Positions 25,936-35,118 are shown, counted from the stretch's first letter. The stretch is DNA of 44,386 bases from Parafilimonas sp. (GCA_017856455.1 JAFMEZ010000013.1:1-44386); one strand, 5' to 3'. The notes: a model not told the origin generated them from the sequence alone. Numbers and translations are program-made.

Positions 25936-26313
25936 TTATTTGAGGAGTGCGAGGTATTTTTCTTTGTTATTTAAAATAATGCCTATAAGGACTACCCAAA
26001 TAACCAGTGCCATTATAACATTTGAAGTGTCTACAAAAAGATGAGTTAAAAGAACACCAACCATCACCGGGAAAACTACTAATGCACCCAATGCTCTCGT
26101 TTTTGGGAAAATAATTAGTAATCCGCCTAACAGCTCAGCACTTGCAATCAAAGGCATCAGCCAAGAAATTTCCATCATCGCAGCATTGTCTTTCATAACT
26201 GCTTCTGGTAAATTAGTTGGGGTTGGCATGTATTGAAAAAATTTTGCCAAGCCTCCGTTGATGAGTAATAATCCAAAAATGATTGATAAAATATTTAAGA
26301 TTTTGTTTTTCAT
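25936..26313 (-). CDS. DoxX family membrane protein
   Basis: A 125-aa four-helix membrane protein: ILNILSIIFGLLLINGGLAKF, ASAELLGGLLIIF, LGALVVFPVMVGVLLTHLF and VIMALVIWVVLIGIILN. The GLAKF and SAELLGG signatures are DoxX-like. Such proteins appear near redox and thiol-stress genes; the precise role is unknown. It is divergent from the DUF2141 gene and abuts blh at the stop codons. Complete for the family. Confidence 0.85.
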   Translation of the reverse strand: MKNKILNILSIIFGLLLINGGLAKFFQYMPTPTNLPEAVMKDNAAMMEISWLMPLIASAELLGGLLIIFPKTRALGALVVFPVMVGVLLTHLFVDTSNVIMALVIWVVLIGIILNNKEKYLALLK

Positions 26314-26331
26314 AACTACTTGTTTATAATT

Positions 26332-26360
26332 TAAATATAATCAATAAAAATATTATTCAA
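26332..26360 (-). promoter_or_regulatory. Candidate DoxX promoter
   Basis: On the minus strand: TTG (26360-26358), an 18-bp spacer, and TATATTTA (26339-26332), one mismatch from TAnnTTTG. Ends 18 nt before the DoxX ATG. Confidence 0.35.
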
Positions 26361-26374
26361 TCCACTTCTAGGTT

Positions 26375-26382
26375 TACATTTG
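26375..26382 (+). promoter_or_regulatory. TAnnTTTG -7 element before the DUF2141 gene
   Basis: TACATTTG is an exact match, 23 nt upstream of the ATG at 26406. The -33 box is weak (TTC instead of TTG). Confidence 0.4.
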
Positions 26383-26405
26383 TAATCGGTACTCATAGCA
26401 TTAAG

Positions 26406-26840
26406 ATGATGTCATTAAAAACTATTAGTCTTTATTTCTTATTATCAATTTCAAGTAGTCTGACATTGCATGCTCAAACTTTGAATGTTGAGATTAATAA
26501 AGTAAGGTCCAATAAAGGAAATATTTTATTATCTGTTTACAATGCTGAAAAGGGCTTCCCCTATGAATCTACCAGTTGCATCAAAATATTTACACTGAAA
26601 CCTCAAATTGGGAAAGTGGTGTTGACTACTAAAGATTTACCTAAGGGAATTTATGCCATTGCATTGTTTCATGATGCGGACGGGAATAGAAAGCTAAGTA
26701 CTAACATGCTAGGAATGCCAAAGGAGGGATATGCATTCTCAAATGATGCTTCAAATTTCCTCGGATTGCCAAGTTTCAAATCTGCATCATTTCATTTTCA
26801 GACTGATACAACTGTTTATATCAATATGAAACATTTTTAA
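26406..26840 (+). CDS. Exported DUF2141 protein
   Basis: A 144-aa secreted protein with a signal peptide (to TLHAQ) and a beta-rich DUF2141 domain. Signatures: VEINKVRSNKGNILLSVYN, LPKGIYAIALFHDADGNRKLSTNMLGMPKEGYAFSNDA in pieces typical of the family, and FKSASFHF. The function of DUF2141 is not established; in other Bacteroidota it often lies near carotenoid genes, and here it lies 0.5 kb from blh, so a link to carotenoid or retinal is possible but unproven. Either of two adjacent ATG codons could start it. Confidence 0.88.
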   Translation: MMSLKTISLYFLLSISSSLTLHAQTLNVEINKVRSNKGNILLSVYNAEKGFPYESTSCIKIFTLKPQIGKVVLTTKDLPKGIYAIALFHDADGNRKLSTNMLGMPKEGYAFSNDASNFLGLPSFKSASFHFQTDTTVYINMKHF

Positions 26841-28139
26841 TTACTTCGATTGAACCAATCGATTGATTAATAATGCTGCTCTCTTACTTAAAAATGGAAC
26901 TGTCTTCAAGTTAATGGTTTCTCCAGGTGCGTGAGCGCCTGTTCCCATAGCACCCAGTCCATCTACACAATCTAAAAATTCTGCCACGTAGGAGATATCT
27001 CCAGCACCTCTTGATCCTGGGTCACCAGCTTTTGTTTCACCCATACCCAAATCAATTGAAACCTGATTGATCAGAGCAAGCAATTTGTTATTGCCTTCAG
27101 TTGGTGCCATGGAGGGAATTCCATCATAAAAAGTAATCTTTGCTGTTGTGCCTGGTAAATTTTTTGCAACAATAGTTTTCATTACTTCTCTGGCATTATC
27201 TTTTTGACTAGCAGTCAGAAAGCGAAGATCACCATGTACAATGGCTGAGGGAGAAATGATGTTATCTTTTCCAATGACATTTGCAGCAGCTTTATTCTCA
27301 AAATAATTTACCTCTGCTCCGCCAACTATCATACCAGGATTAAAAGTCAAGTACTTCTCTGAGCTCAATGTTGTTCTGAATTCATTGATAATTCTTGATG
27401 CTTCATAAATAGCTCCATAGCCACTGTAGTCGCTAAAAATGCCAGATGAATGACCTTGTTTACTAAATACTTCAAGCAGCCAACTGCTTGCGCCTCTTCT
27501 AGCTGTTGCTACAATATTTGTACTTGATGCTCCTTCAAATCCAAGTGCTACATCGCAACGTTTTGCACGTTCAATAAAATCTGCTCTGCTTACTTCAACT
27601 GGATGACCCGCTCTTTCTTCATCACCTGTAAAATAAACTGTGATATCTGATCCTTCCAACAATCCATATTGGTTCAATGCTTGTAGGGCAAGTATTGTAA
27701 TAACATCACCGCCTTTCATATCATTTACACCTTGTCCGGTTGCAGTTGACTCATTCAACATCCTGAATGGATTTGAAGGCATATCGGGTTCAAAAACAGT
27801 GTCTAAGTGGCCAATGATGAATATCTTTTTCCCTTTGTTGCCTGTTCTTGTTGCAACTAAATGTCCTGCTCGCTTCAAAGAATCCGGTAAACTGATCCAG
27901 GTGGTTTTAAATCCAGCTTTCTCAAGCTCTTTTCCGAATAGTTCTCCAACTTTTTTTACTCCTTCTGTATTTAATGTACCGCTATTGATATTGGTTGTTT
28001 GTTTTAATAACTCTATCGCAGCAGGTAAATGCTCGTCAATATATGCGACAACTTTATTCTCTATAGAACTAAGTTGTTGAGCTCTTGAAAACAAAGGACT
28101 GATAAGAAAAATCAGGATTATAGCGTGAAAAAATTTCAT
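26841..28139 (-). CDS. Exported M20 family metallo-hydrolase (glutamate carboxypeptidase-like)
   Basis: A 432-aa zinc hydrolase with a signal peptide (PLFSRAQ). Active site: H111 and D113 (IGHLDTVFE), bridging D140 (GQGVNDMKGG), E174/E175 (TGDEERAGHP). A dimerisation domain and the C-terminal GDPGSRGAGDISYV block follow. Resembles CPG2-type glutamate carboxypeptidases, so it probably trims C-terminal residues from periplasmic peptides or folates. It starts 10 bp after the thioesterase gene on the same strand (likely operon) and abuts DUF2141 at the stops. Confidence 0.92.
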   Translation of the reverse strand: MKFFHAIILIFLISPLFSRAQQLSSIENKVVAYIDEHLPAAIELLKQTTNINSGTLNTEGVKKVGELFGKELEKAGFKTTWISLPDSLKRAGHLVATRTGNKGKKIFIIGHLDTVFEPDMPSNPFRMLNESTATGQGVNDMKGGDVITILALQALNQYGLLEGSDITVYFTGDEERAGHPVEVSRADFIERAKRCDVALGFEGASSTNIVATARRGASSWLLEVFSKQGHSSGIFSDYSGYGAIYEASRIINEFRTTLSSEKYLTFNPGMIVGGAEVNYFENKAAANVIGKDNIISPSAIVHGDLRFLTASQKDNAREVMKTIVAKNLPGTTAKITFYDGIPSMAPTEGNNKLLALINQVSIDLGMGETKAGDPGSRGAGDISYVAEFLDCVDGLGAMGTGAHAPGETINLKTVPFLSKRAALLINRLVQSK

Positions 28140-28149
28140 GATTATCTTT

Positions 28150-28590
28150 TTAATCGAGGTAAATAAAATCAGTATGCTTAGGTGATTGATCCATCATCTC
28201 CATGGCTTTTTGAGGTGGGGTGGTTAATTTTCTTCTGATCACATCAATCCAAGCCAGGTCTACATTTAACGTAGCAGCAAGTGTACCGTCTTTTTTTAGA
28301 AACTCATGTAAAGCACTAAAACGGCTACCATCCCGTTTTGCTTTTGTCAACTGAAAAGTTACATTTACAATCTCACCTCCTGCCAATTCTTTTCTGAATA
28401 TACACTCCTCCCGAAAAAGAATTGGTCCCACTTTAGCCTCTCTCAGCACTTCTATGGTTACCCCATGTTCTTTCAAAAAATTCATCCTACAGTGGGCTGC
28501 TGCTTCATAATATTTTGAGTGCATCACATGTTGATTGGCATCAACATCACTCCAACGAAATTCAAAATCAATGCTGTATGTATTATTCAT
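28150..28590 (-). CDS. Hotdog-fold acyl-CoA thioesterase (4HBT family)
   Basis: A 146-aa cytoplasmic hotdog protein. Residues 8-25 (DFEFRWSDVDANQHVMHSKY) carry the 4-hydroxybenzoyl-CoA thioesterase/YbgC active-site pattern with catalytic D17. YYEAAAHCRMNFL forms the central helix. Acts on an acyl-CoA or aroyl-CoA; chain preference unknown. Divergent from DUF1338 and 10 bp upstream of the M20 gene. Confidence 0.9.
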   Translation of the reverse strand: MNNTYSIDFEFRWSDVDANQHVMHSKYYEAAAHCRMNFLKEHGVTIEVLREAKVGPILFREECIFRKELAGGEIVNVTFQLTKAKRDGSRFSALHEFLKKDGTLAATLNVDLAWIDVIRRKLTTPPQKAMEMMDQSPKHTDFIYLD

Positions 28591-28679
28591 GATATCTAAA
28601 GTGCAGTTATTGTTTGGCTAAGTATAAAATTACTCTAATCTATCAAGATTCTAAAAATTGGATGTTGTATTTTCATGGT

Positions 28680-29585
28680 ATGGGAAATAAGCTGAATGAA
28701 CTATCTATTGTGATGGACGCACTGATGTCTAAATACGCAGAACGTGTGCCAGATGTAAGTAAAATTGTGAAAGATTTGATTGGCGAAGGAGTTGTGCAGG
28801 ATGCCAGTGAAATCAGTAATGATCATATTGCTTTCAGAACCATGGGTGTACCCCATCTGGGCATTGCATCTCTCGAAAAGATATTTCTCTATTATGGGTA
28901 TACAAAAAAAGATCACTATGTTTTTGAATCAAAAAAACTTGATGCGTATTGGTATGCACCACCAGCAGAGGAGTTTCCACGAATATTTATCAGTGAACTA
29001 AGAGTTGAAAAGCTCTCACCTGAGGCGCAAAACATTATTCAATCTTATACCAATGAAGTAACATCGGATCCGGTTGATAATATCAATCTCAATGATCCTC
29101 ATATCGTAGGGGCATTTCTTCATCAGTCATTATGGCGTATTCCAACATTGTCTGATTATCTGCAATTATTGAATGAATCGGAATATGCTGCATGGGTTAT
29201 TTACAACAGGTACTATTTGAATCACTATACAATCAGTGTGCACTATCTAAAAGACGGGTTTAATCAGCTCACCCAGTTCAATGCTTTTTTAGAGAAAAAT
29301 GGCATCAAACTAAATGATGCTGGCGGAAAGATTAAAGTTAGTCCAGACGGACTCCTGCTTCAAAGTTCAACGGTAGCGCAGGTCCTTGAAGCGAATTTTG
29401 CCAATGAAGAAAAACATCATATCGCAGGTAGCTATGTGGAATTTGCAGAGAGAAGAGTATTGCCTGAGTTTGCACATTTACCTGAGCACGAGAGAAAGAG
29501 AGAGCATTTAAGAGAAGGGTTTGAAGCAAACAATGCAGATAAGATATTTGAAAGTACGTTTACTACTCAAATCAATCGTAAATAA
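28680..29585 (+). CDS. DUF1338 protein (2-oxoadipate dioxygenase/HglS-like, short form)
   Basis: About 301 aa from the chosen ATG. DUF1338 signatures: DHIAFRTMG (metal-ligand His near 49), GYTKKDHYVFESKKLDAYWY, RIFISELRVEKLS, WRIPTLSDYLQLL, NHYTISVHYL (His near 182/188) and SYVEFAERRVLPEF (Glu near 255). The characterised HglS/YdcJ members are Fe(II) enzymes that turn 2-oxoadipate into 2-hydroxyglutarate in lysine breakdown. This is the shorter form common in Bacteroidota. The open frame runs to 28614, but residues before MGNKLNELSIVMDALM do not look like the family, and that upstream start would leave only 23 bp to the divergent gene. Confidence 0.87.
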   Translation: MGNKLNELSIVMDALMSKYAERVPDVSKIVKDLIGEGVVQDASEISNDHIAFRTMGVPHLGIASLEKIFLYYGYTKKDHYVFESKKLDAYWYAPPAEEFPRIFISELRVEKLSPEAQNIIQSYTNEVTSDPVDNINLNDPHIVGAFLHQSLWRIPTLSDYLQLLNESEYAAWVIYNRYYLNHYTISVHYLKDGFNQLTQFNAFLEKNGIKLNDAGGKIKVSPDGLLLQSSTVAQVLEANFANEEKHHIAGSYVEFAERRVLPEFAHLPEHERKREHLREGFEANNADKIFESTFTTQINRK

Positions 29586-29600
29586 AATAATATCATTCTT

Positions 29601-30218
29601 TTGAATAAAGATGTAAATTCTTATTTCACTAAAGGTTGTGGCAGATGTTCTTTATATGCTACACCTAAGTGTAAAGTTTTAAAGTGGAAGGATGAGTTGC
29701 TTATTTTTAGAGCATTGCTCAATGCAACAACACTAAAAGAAGAGTCAAAGTGGGGATCTCCATGTTATACATTTGAAGGGAAAAATGTTATCATGATTCA
29801 ATCTTTTAAATCATATTGTGCATTGATGTTTTTCAAAGGCTCTTTATTGAAGGATGAAAAACAAATACTATCAAAAGCAGGGGAGCACTCAAATATTGCA
29901 CGTCAGGCTCGATTTACAAATCTAGCTGACGTACAAAAATCTATTCCTTCATTGAAGTTGTTGATAAAAGAGGCAATTCAGGTTGAAAAGCTGGGAACAA
30001 AAGTTGAAGTTGTACAAAAGCCAATTGACATTATCCCTGAACTATTGGATGCGTTCAAGGTTAATCCAACTTTAAAAAAAGCTTTTGAATCCTTGACACC
30101 TGGTCGGCAGCGAGGATATCATATTTACTTCTCTCAGGCAAAGCAATCCCAAACACGAAAAACTAGAATTGAAAAATATGTTTCTTCAATTCTTAAAGGG
30201 AAAGGAATGCAGGATTGA
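29601..30218 (+). CDS. YdeI/OmpD-associated, DUF1801-type protein with TTG start
   Basis: A 205-aa protein. An N-terminal cysteine cluster, GCGRCSLYATPKCK (possible metal knuckle), is followed by a DUF1801 domain (EESKWGSPCYTFEGKNVIMI, YCALMFFKGSLL, ARFTNLADV) and the YdeI-type C-terminus (AFESLTPGRQRGYHIYFSQAKQSQTRKTRIEKY). The family usually begins MN-D--Y, matching TTG AAT AAA GAT GTA here; no ATG is in frame before about residue 68, so TTG at 29601 is the start. Biochemical role unknown; the Escherichia coli relative has been linked to antimicrobial-peptide resistance. Starts 15 bp after DUF1338. Confidence 0.88.
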   Translation: MNKDVNSYFTKGCGRCSLYATPKCKVLKWKDELLIFRALLNATTLKEESKWGSPCYTFEGKNVIMIQSFKSYCALMFFKGSLLKDEKQILSKAGEHSNIARQARFTNLADVQKSIPSLKLLIKEAIQVEKLGTKVEVVQKPIDIIPELLDAFKVNPTLKKAFESLTPGRQRGYHIYFSQAKQSQTRKTRIEKYVSSILKGKGMQD

Positions 30219-30222
30219 TTAC

Positions 30223-32706
30223 TTATTTTTTTCTTTCAATTTCCCTATTTAATTCTTCTATATCAACCTGACGTTCAGTATGATCGCCTAATAGGTATTT
30301 AGAGAAGTAATCTGCTGTTCTCCAGAACCAATATTCATTCATGTCGCCAAATCCATGACGTTGAGTAGGTAAAATAAGCATATCAAAGCGTTTATTCGCT
30401 TTTATCAATGCATTCACAACACGTATTGTATTTGCCGGGTGTACATTGTTATCAATTTCACCATGAATCAATAATAATTTTCCTTTTAGATTTTTAGCGA
30501 TATCAGGATTTTTATCAATCATATAGGAGAAAGTAGTATCTCCTTTTTCAGAAATATTTTCTTTCACTCCATTGTGTTTTTCACTCCACCATCTGTTGTA
30601 TACGCTGTTGTCGTGATTACCCGCATTGCTTACAGCAACTTTAAATACATCAGGATAAACTAACATTGCTGCTGTACTCATGAAACCACCACCACTGTGT
30701 CCATGTATACCAACTTTTTCTCTATCTATGTAATTGTATTTATCTGCCAATTGCTCTATTGCAACTTTTTTATCTGCCAATCCATAATCACGAAGATTCC
30801 CATAACCATAATTATGATACCATTTACTTCTTGATGGATGCCCACCTCTATTTCCCAATGTTACCACTACAAATCCCAGTTGAGCCAATCGATCGATTCT
30901 GTCCATTCCCTTACTGAAACTTTTATTAACAGATTCGGTTTGGGGTCCAGGGTAGACATATTCGATGATGGGATATTTCTTGGTTGAGTCAAAGTCATAT
31001 GGTTTATACATTACACCATAAATATCCGTGATGCCGTCGTCAGCTTTTAGTTTGAATGTTTCAGGAAATTTATAACCTGCAGCATAAAGATTTGTCAAAT
31101 CAGCTGTTTCGAGATCCATTATTTTTTTCCCATCACCACTATATAAAGATGAAACAGGTGTGCTGTTTACACGAGAGCTGTTATTTACAAAGAATGTTCT
31201 CTTATCGTTGATGCTAAAGCTATGATCAAAGTTTCCAGGATTCAGGAGTTGCAATCCACTTCCATCAAAATTTACTCTGTACAAATGGAGATAATAGGGA
31301 TCTTCCTTTGTATTCCCATTAATTTGCTCCCTTCCATTTGCAGAGAAATAAACAATCCTTTTTTCTTCGTCAATGCTAACAATATCTTCAACATGCCAAG
31401 GGCCTTGAGTAATCTGATTTTTTAGGTTACCATTTTTATCATACAGGTACAAATGAGCCCATCCATCTCTTTCACTCCATTCAATCAATTCTTCTCCATT
31501 TTTTATCAATCCTGGTTTTCTTACTTCTACATATGTATTAAGTCTTTCTTCAACAATCGCTTTTACAACTCCTGTATTGATATTTACAATACATTGATCA
31601 ATACGTTTTAAATCACGGCTCGTTCTACTCATGTATATTTCATTGTTGTTACCAAGCCAAATACTTGGACGGTAATCATCATCTCTTGTATTCACAGGAA
31701 GATTCTTATTGTAAATCGCGATATCTTGATTTTTAAATTGAGCAATATCAATTTCTTTGTATTGTTTTGAATTAATATCCAATACCATAAGATGGTCAAC
31801 TGGTGCATCTTTTTCTCCTGGCATCCAATATTTATAAGTTTCAAGTGTTGGTCTTGGGTCTGCAATACTATTAATAACCCATAGGTCTTTAACTTTCCTG
31901 TTGTCAACTTTCACTAAAGCAAATTTCTTTCCGTCCTCACTCCAATATCCAAAAACTGGCTTGCGCTTATTTTTATTTTTTTCAATGTCAACATTGGTTT
32001 CACCACCGCCTCCATAGCTGCTTTCACTGTGCCAGCTAAAATATTGAATACCATCATTCGTTAATGCATGTTCAACGATGGTAGAATCATCTTCTTTGAG
32101 CAAAGCCTTTTCGTAGTTGGCTTTATCCATGTAGAATAGGTTGTAATTTCTTCCAAATACAATGAAAGATTGATCGGGAGATACATTTGCCCAATTTGGT
32201 TTTCTTTTTGGTTTTTTAAAATTTACCAATTCATTGAGTTGTTCATTTAGAAGGTTGTATTCGAAATAGAATACTTTTTTAGTTTTTTCAGCCTTGTCAC
32301 CTTTGCTTTTTTCTTCATCCTTAATTATATCAACGGTACTTTTTACTTCAAACTGGATCCAGTTTTCGTCTTTAATAAATTTTACTGAATCAATTGGCAG
32401 GTGTTGGCCATCAAAAGGATCCCTGATGATTTTTGTGAGTTCTGCCGCCATTTTATCTCTGTTAAACATTGGCTTTTTCTCCATTTTCATTGGATCTACG
32501 ATATACCAGTTTTTCCCTTCACTTGTTTCATATGTATACCAAAAACGGTTTGATTGTTTAAGCCAGTGTGGATCTACAGAGAGTGAAAAAATCATCTTGT
32601 CAAGTTTCTTTGGAGAGAATCTTGATGCAAGCTGGTAGTTTGCCTTTTGTTGTGCCGACAATATTGCTGGTAAAACCATTAAAAGAAAAAGGAAAAATTT
32701 GCGCAT
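30223..32706 (-). CDS. S9 family prolyl oligopeptidase (DPP IV-like)
   Basis: An 827-aa exported serine peptidase. A signal peptide (AILSAQ) and a long N-terminal propeller (about 60-540, with the DPP IV-type YKYWMPGEKDAPVDHLMVLDI stretch in part) precede an alpha/beta-hydrolase domain. The nucleophile is S671 in GHSGGG, unlike the GWSYGG of the other S9 enzyme in the window; D752 (HGEIDNNVHP) and H784 (QRHGFGD) complete the triad. YVYPGPQTESVNK forms the oxyanion region. Cleaves short, probably proline-containing peptides in the periplasm. Confidence 0.93.
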   Translation of the reverse strand: MRKFFLFLLMVLPAILSAQQKANYQLASRFSPKKLDKMIFSLSVDPHWLKQSNRFWYTYETSEGKNWYIVDPMKMEKKPMFNRDKMAAELTKIIRDPFDGQHLPIDSVKFIKDENWIQFEVKSTVDIIKDEEKSKGDKAEKTKKVFYFEYNLLNEQLNELVNFKKPKRKPNWANVSPDQSFIVFGRNYNLFYMDKANYEKALLKEDDSTIVEHALTNDGIQYFSWHSESSYGGGGETNVDIEKNKNKRKPVFGYWSEDGKKFALVKVDNRKVKDLWVINSIADPRPTLETYKYWMPGEKDAPVDHLMVLDINSKQYKEIDIAQFKNQDIAIYNKNLPVNTRDDDYRPSIWLGNNNEIYMSRTSRDLKRIDQCIVNINTGVVKAIVEERLNTYVEVRKPGLIKNGEELIEWSERDGWAHLYLYDKNGNLKNQITQGPWHVEDIVSIDEEKRIVYFSANGREQINGNTKEDPYYLHLYRVNFDGSGLQLLNPGNFDHSFSINDKRTFFVNNSSRVNSTPVSSLYSGDGKKIMDLETADLTNLYAAGYKFPETFKLKADDGITDIYGVMYKPYDFDSTKKYPIIEYVYPGPQTESVNKSFSKGMDRIDRLAQLGFVVVTLGNRGGHPSRSKWYHNYGYGNLRDYGLADKKVAIEQLADKYNYIDREKVGIHGHSGGGFMSTAAMLVYPDVFKVAVSNAGNHDNSVYNRWWSEKHNGVKENISEKGDTTFSYMIDKNPDIAKNLKGKLLLIHGEIDNNVHPANTIRVVNALIKANKRFDMLILPTQRHGFGDMNEYWFWRTADYFSKYLLGDHTERQVDIEELNREIERKK

Positions 32707-32773
32707 ATCATTGATTTATCAGATCAAGGTAATAAAAAACTGCGATTTGTTCAATCGCTTATTGATATCAATT

Positions 32774-32781
32774 TATCTTTG
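32774..32781 (+). promoter_or_regulatory. TAnnTTTG -7 element before the GT2-like gene
   Basis: TATCTTTG is an exact match, 16 nt upstream of ATG 32798. The nearest TTG upstream is 24 bp away, longer than ideal. Confidence 0.4.
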
Positions 32782-32797
32782 TATCTAAGAAATTTTG

Positions 32798-33514
32798 ATG
32801 AATCAGTCTGCAGCTTTAGTGATTACTCCCGTAAAGGATTCAATTGAAACTACAATATCAACTGCCCGTTCAATCGCTATATCTGATATAAAGGTCAGCC
32901 ATGTCATTTTTGACGATTTTAGTAATGAGGATACCGTAGCTCAACTTAAAAAGTATCAGGCTGAATTAGGGTATGCATTGATTCATTTAAGGGATTTGAC
33001 GGATCATCCTTCCCCTAATTATAAATTGGTATTGGAAAAGGCACAGCAAAGAGCTTTAGATCAACAACTGCCATTGATTATCGTTGAGTCGGATGTAATT
33101 GTAAAGAAGAATACTTTTTCAGCCTTACTGAATACGCTGCATGAAAATCCCAATGCCGGATTGATTGGTGCAATCACAGTGGATCAAAATGGGGAAGTTA
33201 ATTTTCCATACCTAAAATTTAAAGGAGTGGAAGGCAGGGTGGTAAAAACCAAACGTAGTTTGAGTTTTTGTTGCACCTTAATTTCAAATCGTTTTTTACA
33301 GTCATTTGATTTTACAACATTAGATCAGAATAAAAATTGGTATGATGTTTTTATCTCACATCAGGCTATTTCCATGGGATTTGAAAATATCGTATTGATG
33401 GATACAACTGTATTTCACCAGCCTCATGGAAGTAGGCCATGGAAAGCGTTAAAATATAAAAACCCAATTAAATATTACTTCTTGAAGTTTTGGAAGGGGC
33501 TGGATAAAATTTGA
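32798..33514 (+). CDS. GT2-like glycosyltransferase
   Basis: A 238-aa GT-A protein: ALVITPVKDSIETTISTARSI, FDDFSNEDTV, then IIVESDVIVKKNTF as the metal-binding ESD (DxD-type) element, a KRSLSFCCTLISNRFLQSFDF acceptor region, and FHQPHGSRPWKALK with a late His. No membrane helix. The start is ATG 32798; an in-frame TTG sits directly before it. Probably adds a sugar in cell-surface glycan synthesis, together with the convergent GT2/FkbM pair whose end it abuts. Donor and acceptor unknown. Confidence 0.83.
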   Translation: MNQSAALVITPVKDSIETTISTARSIAISDIKVSHVIFDDFSNEDTVAQLKKYQAELGYALIHLRDLTDHPSPNYKLVLEKAQQRALDQQLPLIIVESDVIVKKNTFSALLNTLHENPNAGLIGAITVDQNGEVNFPYLKFKGVEGRVVKTKRSLSFCCTLISNRFLQSFDFTTLDQNKNWYDVFISHQAISMGFENIVLMDTTVFHQPHGSRPWKALKYKNPIKYYFLKFWKGLDKI

Positions 33515-34294
33515 TTATAACCTACCGAATATTTTTAGTGTCTTGTTATATAAAGACGACCAGCTTCTATTGATTCGCAAAGGTCCATTTATATATCTTT
33601 CGAAAAATTCAGCATGTTTATTATTCAAATATTTGATTCTTTCAATTTTCTTTTCTTTTGTACCCGTTCTTTTTCTCTTGCTATTAGGCGATAGTCTGTA
33701 GTAAAATCCAATGATTGGTAGTTGCACAACGCTACCACCATTTTTCAGCATCTTGATCCAGAACTCCCAATCTTCTCTTCCCATGGTCATGTCTTCTGAA
33801 AATCCACTAACGGCTAATGCATCCGATTTTTTAAATAGTGCTGAAACAAAAATCATGTTATCAGTAGCAAGTTTTTTTAAGCTGAATGATTTAAGCTTCC
33901 ATTTCTTTTGTCCTTTCTCATTGAATTTTACAGCCTTTGAGTAGACCACTTTTATATTGTCGTCTGAATTGAATGTTTTTACTGCCAATGCTATATAATC
34001 TTGACTGATTAAGTCGTCACCATCAAGCGGAAGAATAAATTTTCCTGAAGCAATATTTATCCCAGTATTTCTTGCTTTTGAAACTCCTCCATTTTGTTGA
34101 TCAATCACTATGATTTCTGGATATTTTTGTTTGATGGCATGAGCAACTTCAAGCGAATTATCTGTTGATCCATCATTGATAATAATGATTTCGATATTCT
34201 TGTGTGTAGAGGATAACACTGAGGCTATAGTTGCATTCAAGAAATTTCCTTGATTGTAGCAAGGAATTACTACACTTACCTTTTCAGCGCTCAT
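33515..34294 (-). CDS. GT2 family glycosyltransferase
   Basis: A 259-aa inverting GT-A enzyme with textbook motifs: VVIPCYNQGNFLNATIASVL, IIIINDGSTDNSLEVA, ISKA-type VSKARNTGINIASGKFILPLDGDDLI (DGDD is the DxD metal site), and MTMGREDWEFWIKML (catalytic base region, ED). The tail is basic, typical for membrane-associated glycan enzymes. Overlaps the upstream FkbM methyltransferase gene by 4 bp (ATGA type), so the two are translated together. Confidence 0.93.
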   Translation of the reverse strand: MSAEKVSVVIPCYNQGNFLNATIASVLSSTHKNIEIIIINDGSTDNSLEVAHAIKQKYPEIIVIDQQNGGVSKARNTGINIASGKFILPLDGDDLISQDYIALAVKTFNSDDNIKVVYSKAVKFNEKGQKKWKLKSFSLKKLATDNMIFVSALFKKSDALAVSGFSEDMTMGREDWEFWIKMLKNGGSVVQLPIIGFYYRLSPNSKRKRTGTKEKKIERIKYLNNKHAEFFERYINGPLRINRSWSSLYNKTLKIFGRL

Positions 34295-35118
34295 CGATCA
34301 AAATATTTTTGAAACTCACCGAGTGGTTTTTTTAAAGCCAAGGTATTCGGACCAAATTTTCTGGTAACGTAATCATTGCTATGTAATAATGCTAAACAAG
34401 TGTTGTAATCATCTGAAAGGAGTCCCACATTTTCAAAAACAATCGCTTTTGGTTTGGATTTTTCAATTTCGAACATTTTAATTACTTCGAGGTCAAATCC
34501 CTCGGCATCAATTTGTAAAAGATCAATTTTATTTAAGCTGTATCTTCTAATTAAGGATTCTGGAGAAATCACTTCTACTGCCTCTTCACTAATCCATTTA
34601 TTTTTATCTTCAGGTATATCTATTCTATATTGTGTGCAGTTATAAGATACTATACCATTTTCAAATGCCTGTTCAATTTTTTCTTTTGAAAACGATGCTA
34701 GTCCAGTTGCCCAACGCATGTTTGAAAATCCAATCTTATAAATAGGTTGTTTTCCATCTTGATAGCCAATGGCAGCGCAGACGCAATGTATGCCTTTGTT
34801 TTTTGCATAGATCTTCTTTAGAAATGTATTGAATACATCTGACTGCGGTTCCAGCAAAACACCATTCCATTGATCTCTCTTGATAAACTTATGAATAGGA
34901 TCATGCGTAATGCCATCATTGGCACCAATTTGAATGACCGTAAAATCACCTTTAAATTTTTTTGAATATTCATCAAGAAAAGAGCTTAATCTTCCCTTAC
35001 CCGGATTATAGAGGTATTTATAGAAGCCAATGAAGAAAATATTATTATTTGCACTTAAATTAAAACGTAATGCTTTCCATTGATTATTATACCAGTATTT
35101 GATTGATTTTAATATCAT
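34291..35118 (-). CDS. FkbM family methyltransferase
   Basis: A 275-aa SAM-dependent methyltransferase. The SAM-binding motif is VIQIGANDGITHDP; the FkbM core has VLLEPQSDVFN, and IDLLQIDAEGFDLEVIKMF is the post-motif acidic strand. Such enzymes O-methylate sugars in lipopolysaccharide or exopolysaccharide. It overlaps the GT2 gene by 4 bp and precedes it, so a methylated surface glycan is likely. Confidence 0.92.
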   Translation of the reverse strand: MILKSIKYWYNNQWKALRFNLSANNNIFFIGFYKYLYNPGKGRLSSFLDEYSKKFKGDFTVIQIGANDGITHDPIHKFIKRDQWNGVLLEPQSDVFNTFLKKIYAKNKGIHCVCAAIGYQDGKQPIYKIGFSNMRWATGLASFSKEKIEQAFENGIVSYNCTQYRIDIPEDKNKWISEEAVEVISPESLIRRYSLNKIDLLQIDAEGFDLEVIKMFEIEKSKPKAIVFENVGLLSDDYNTCLALLHSNDYVTRKFGPNTLALKKPLGEFQKYFDR

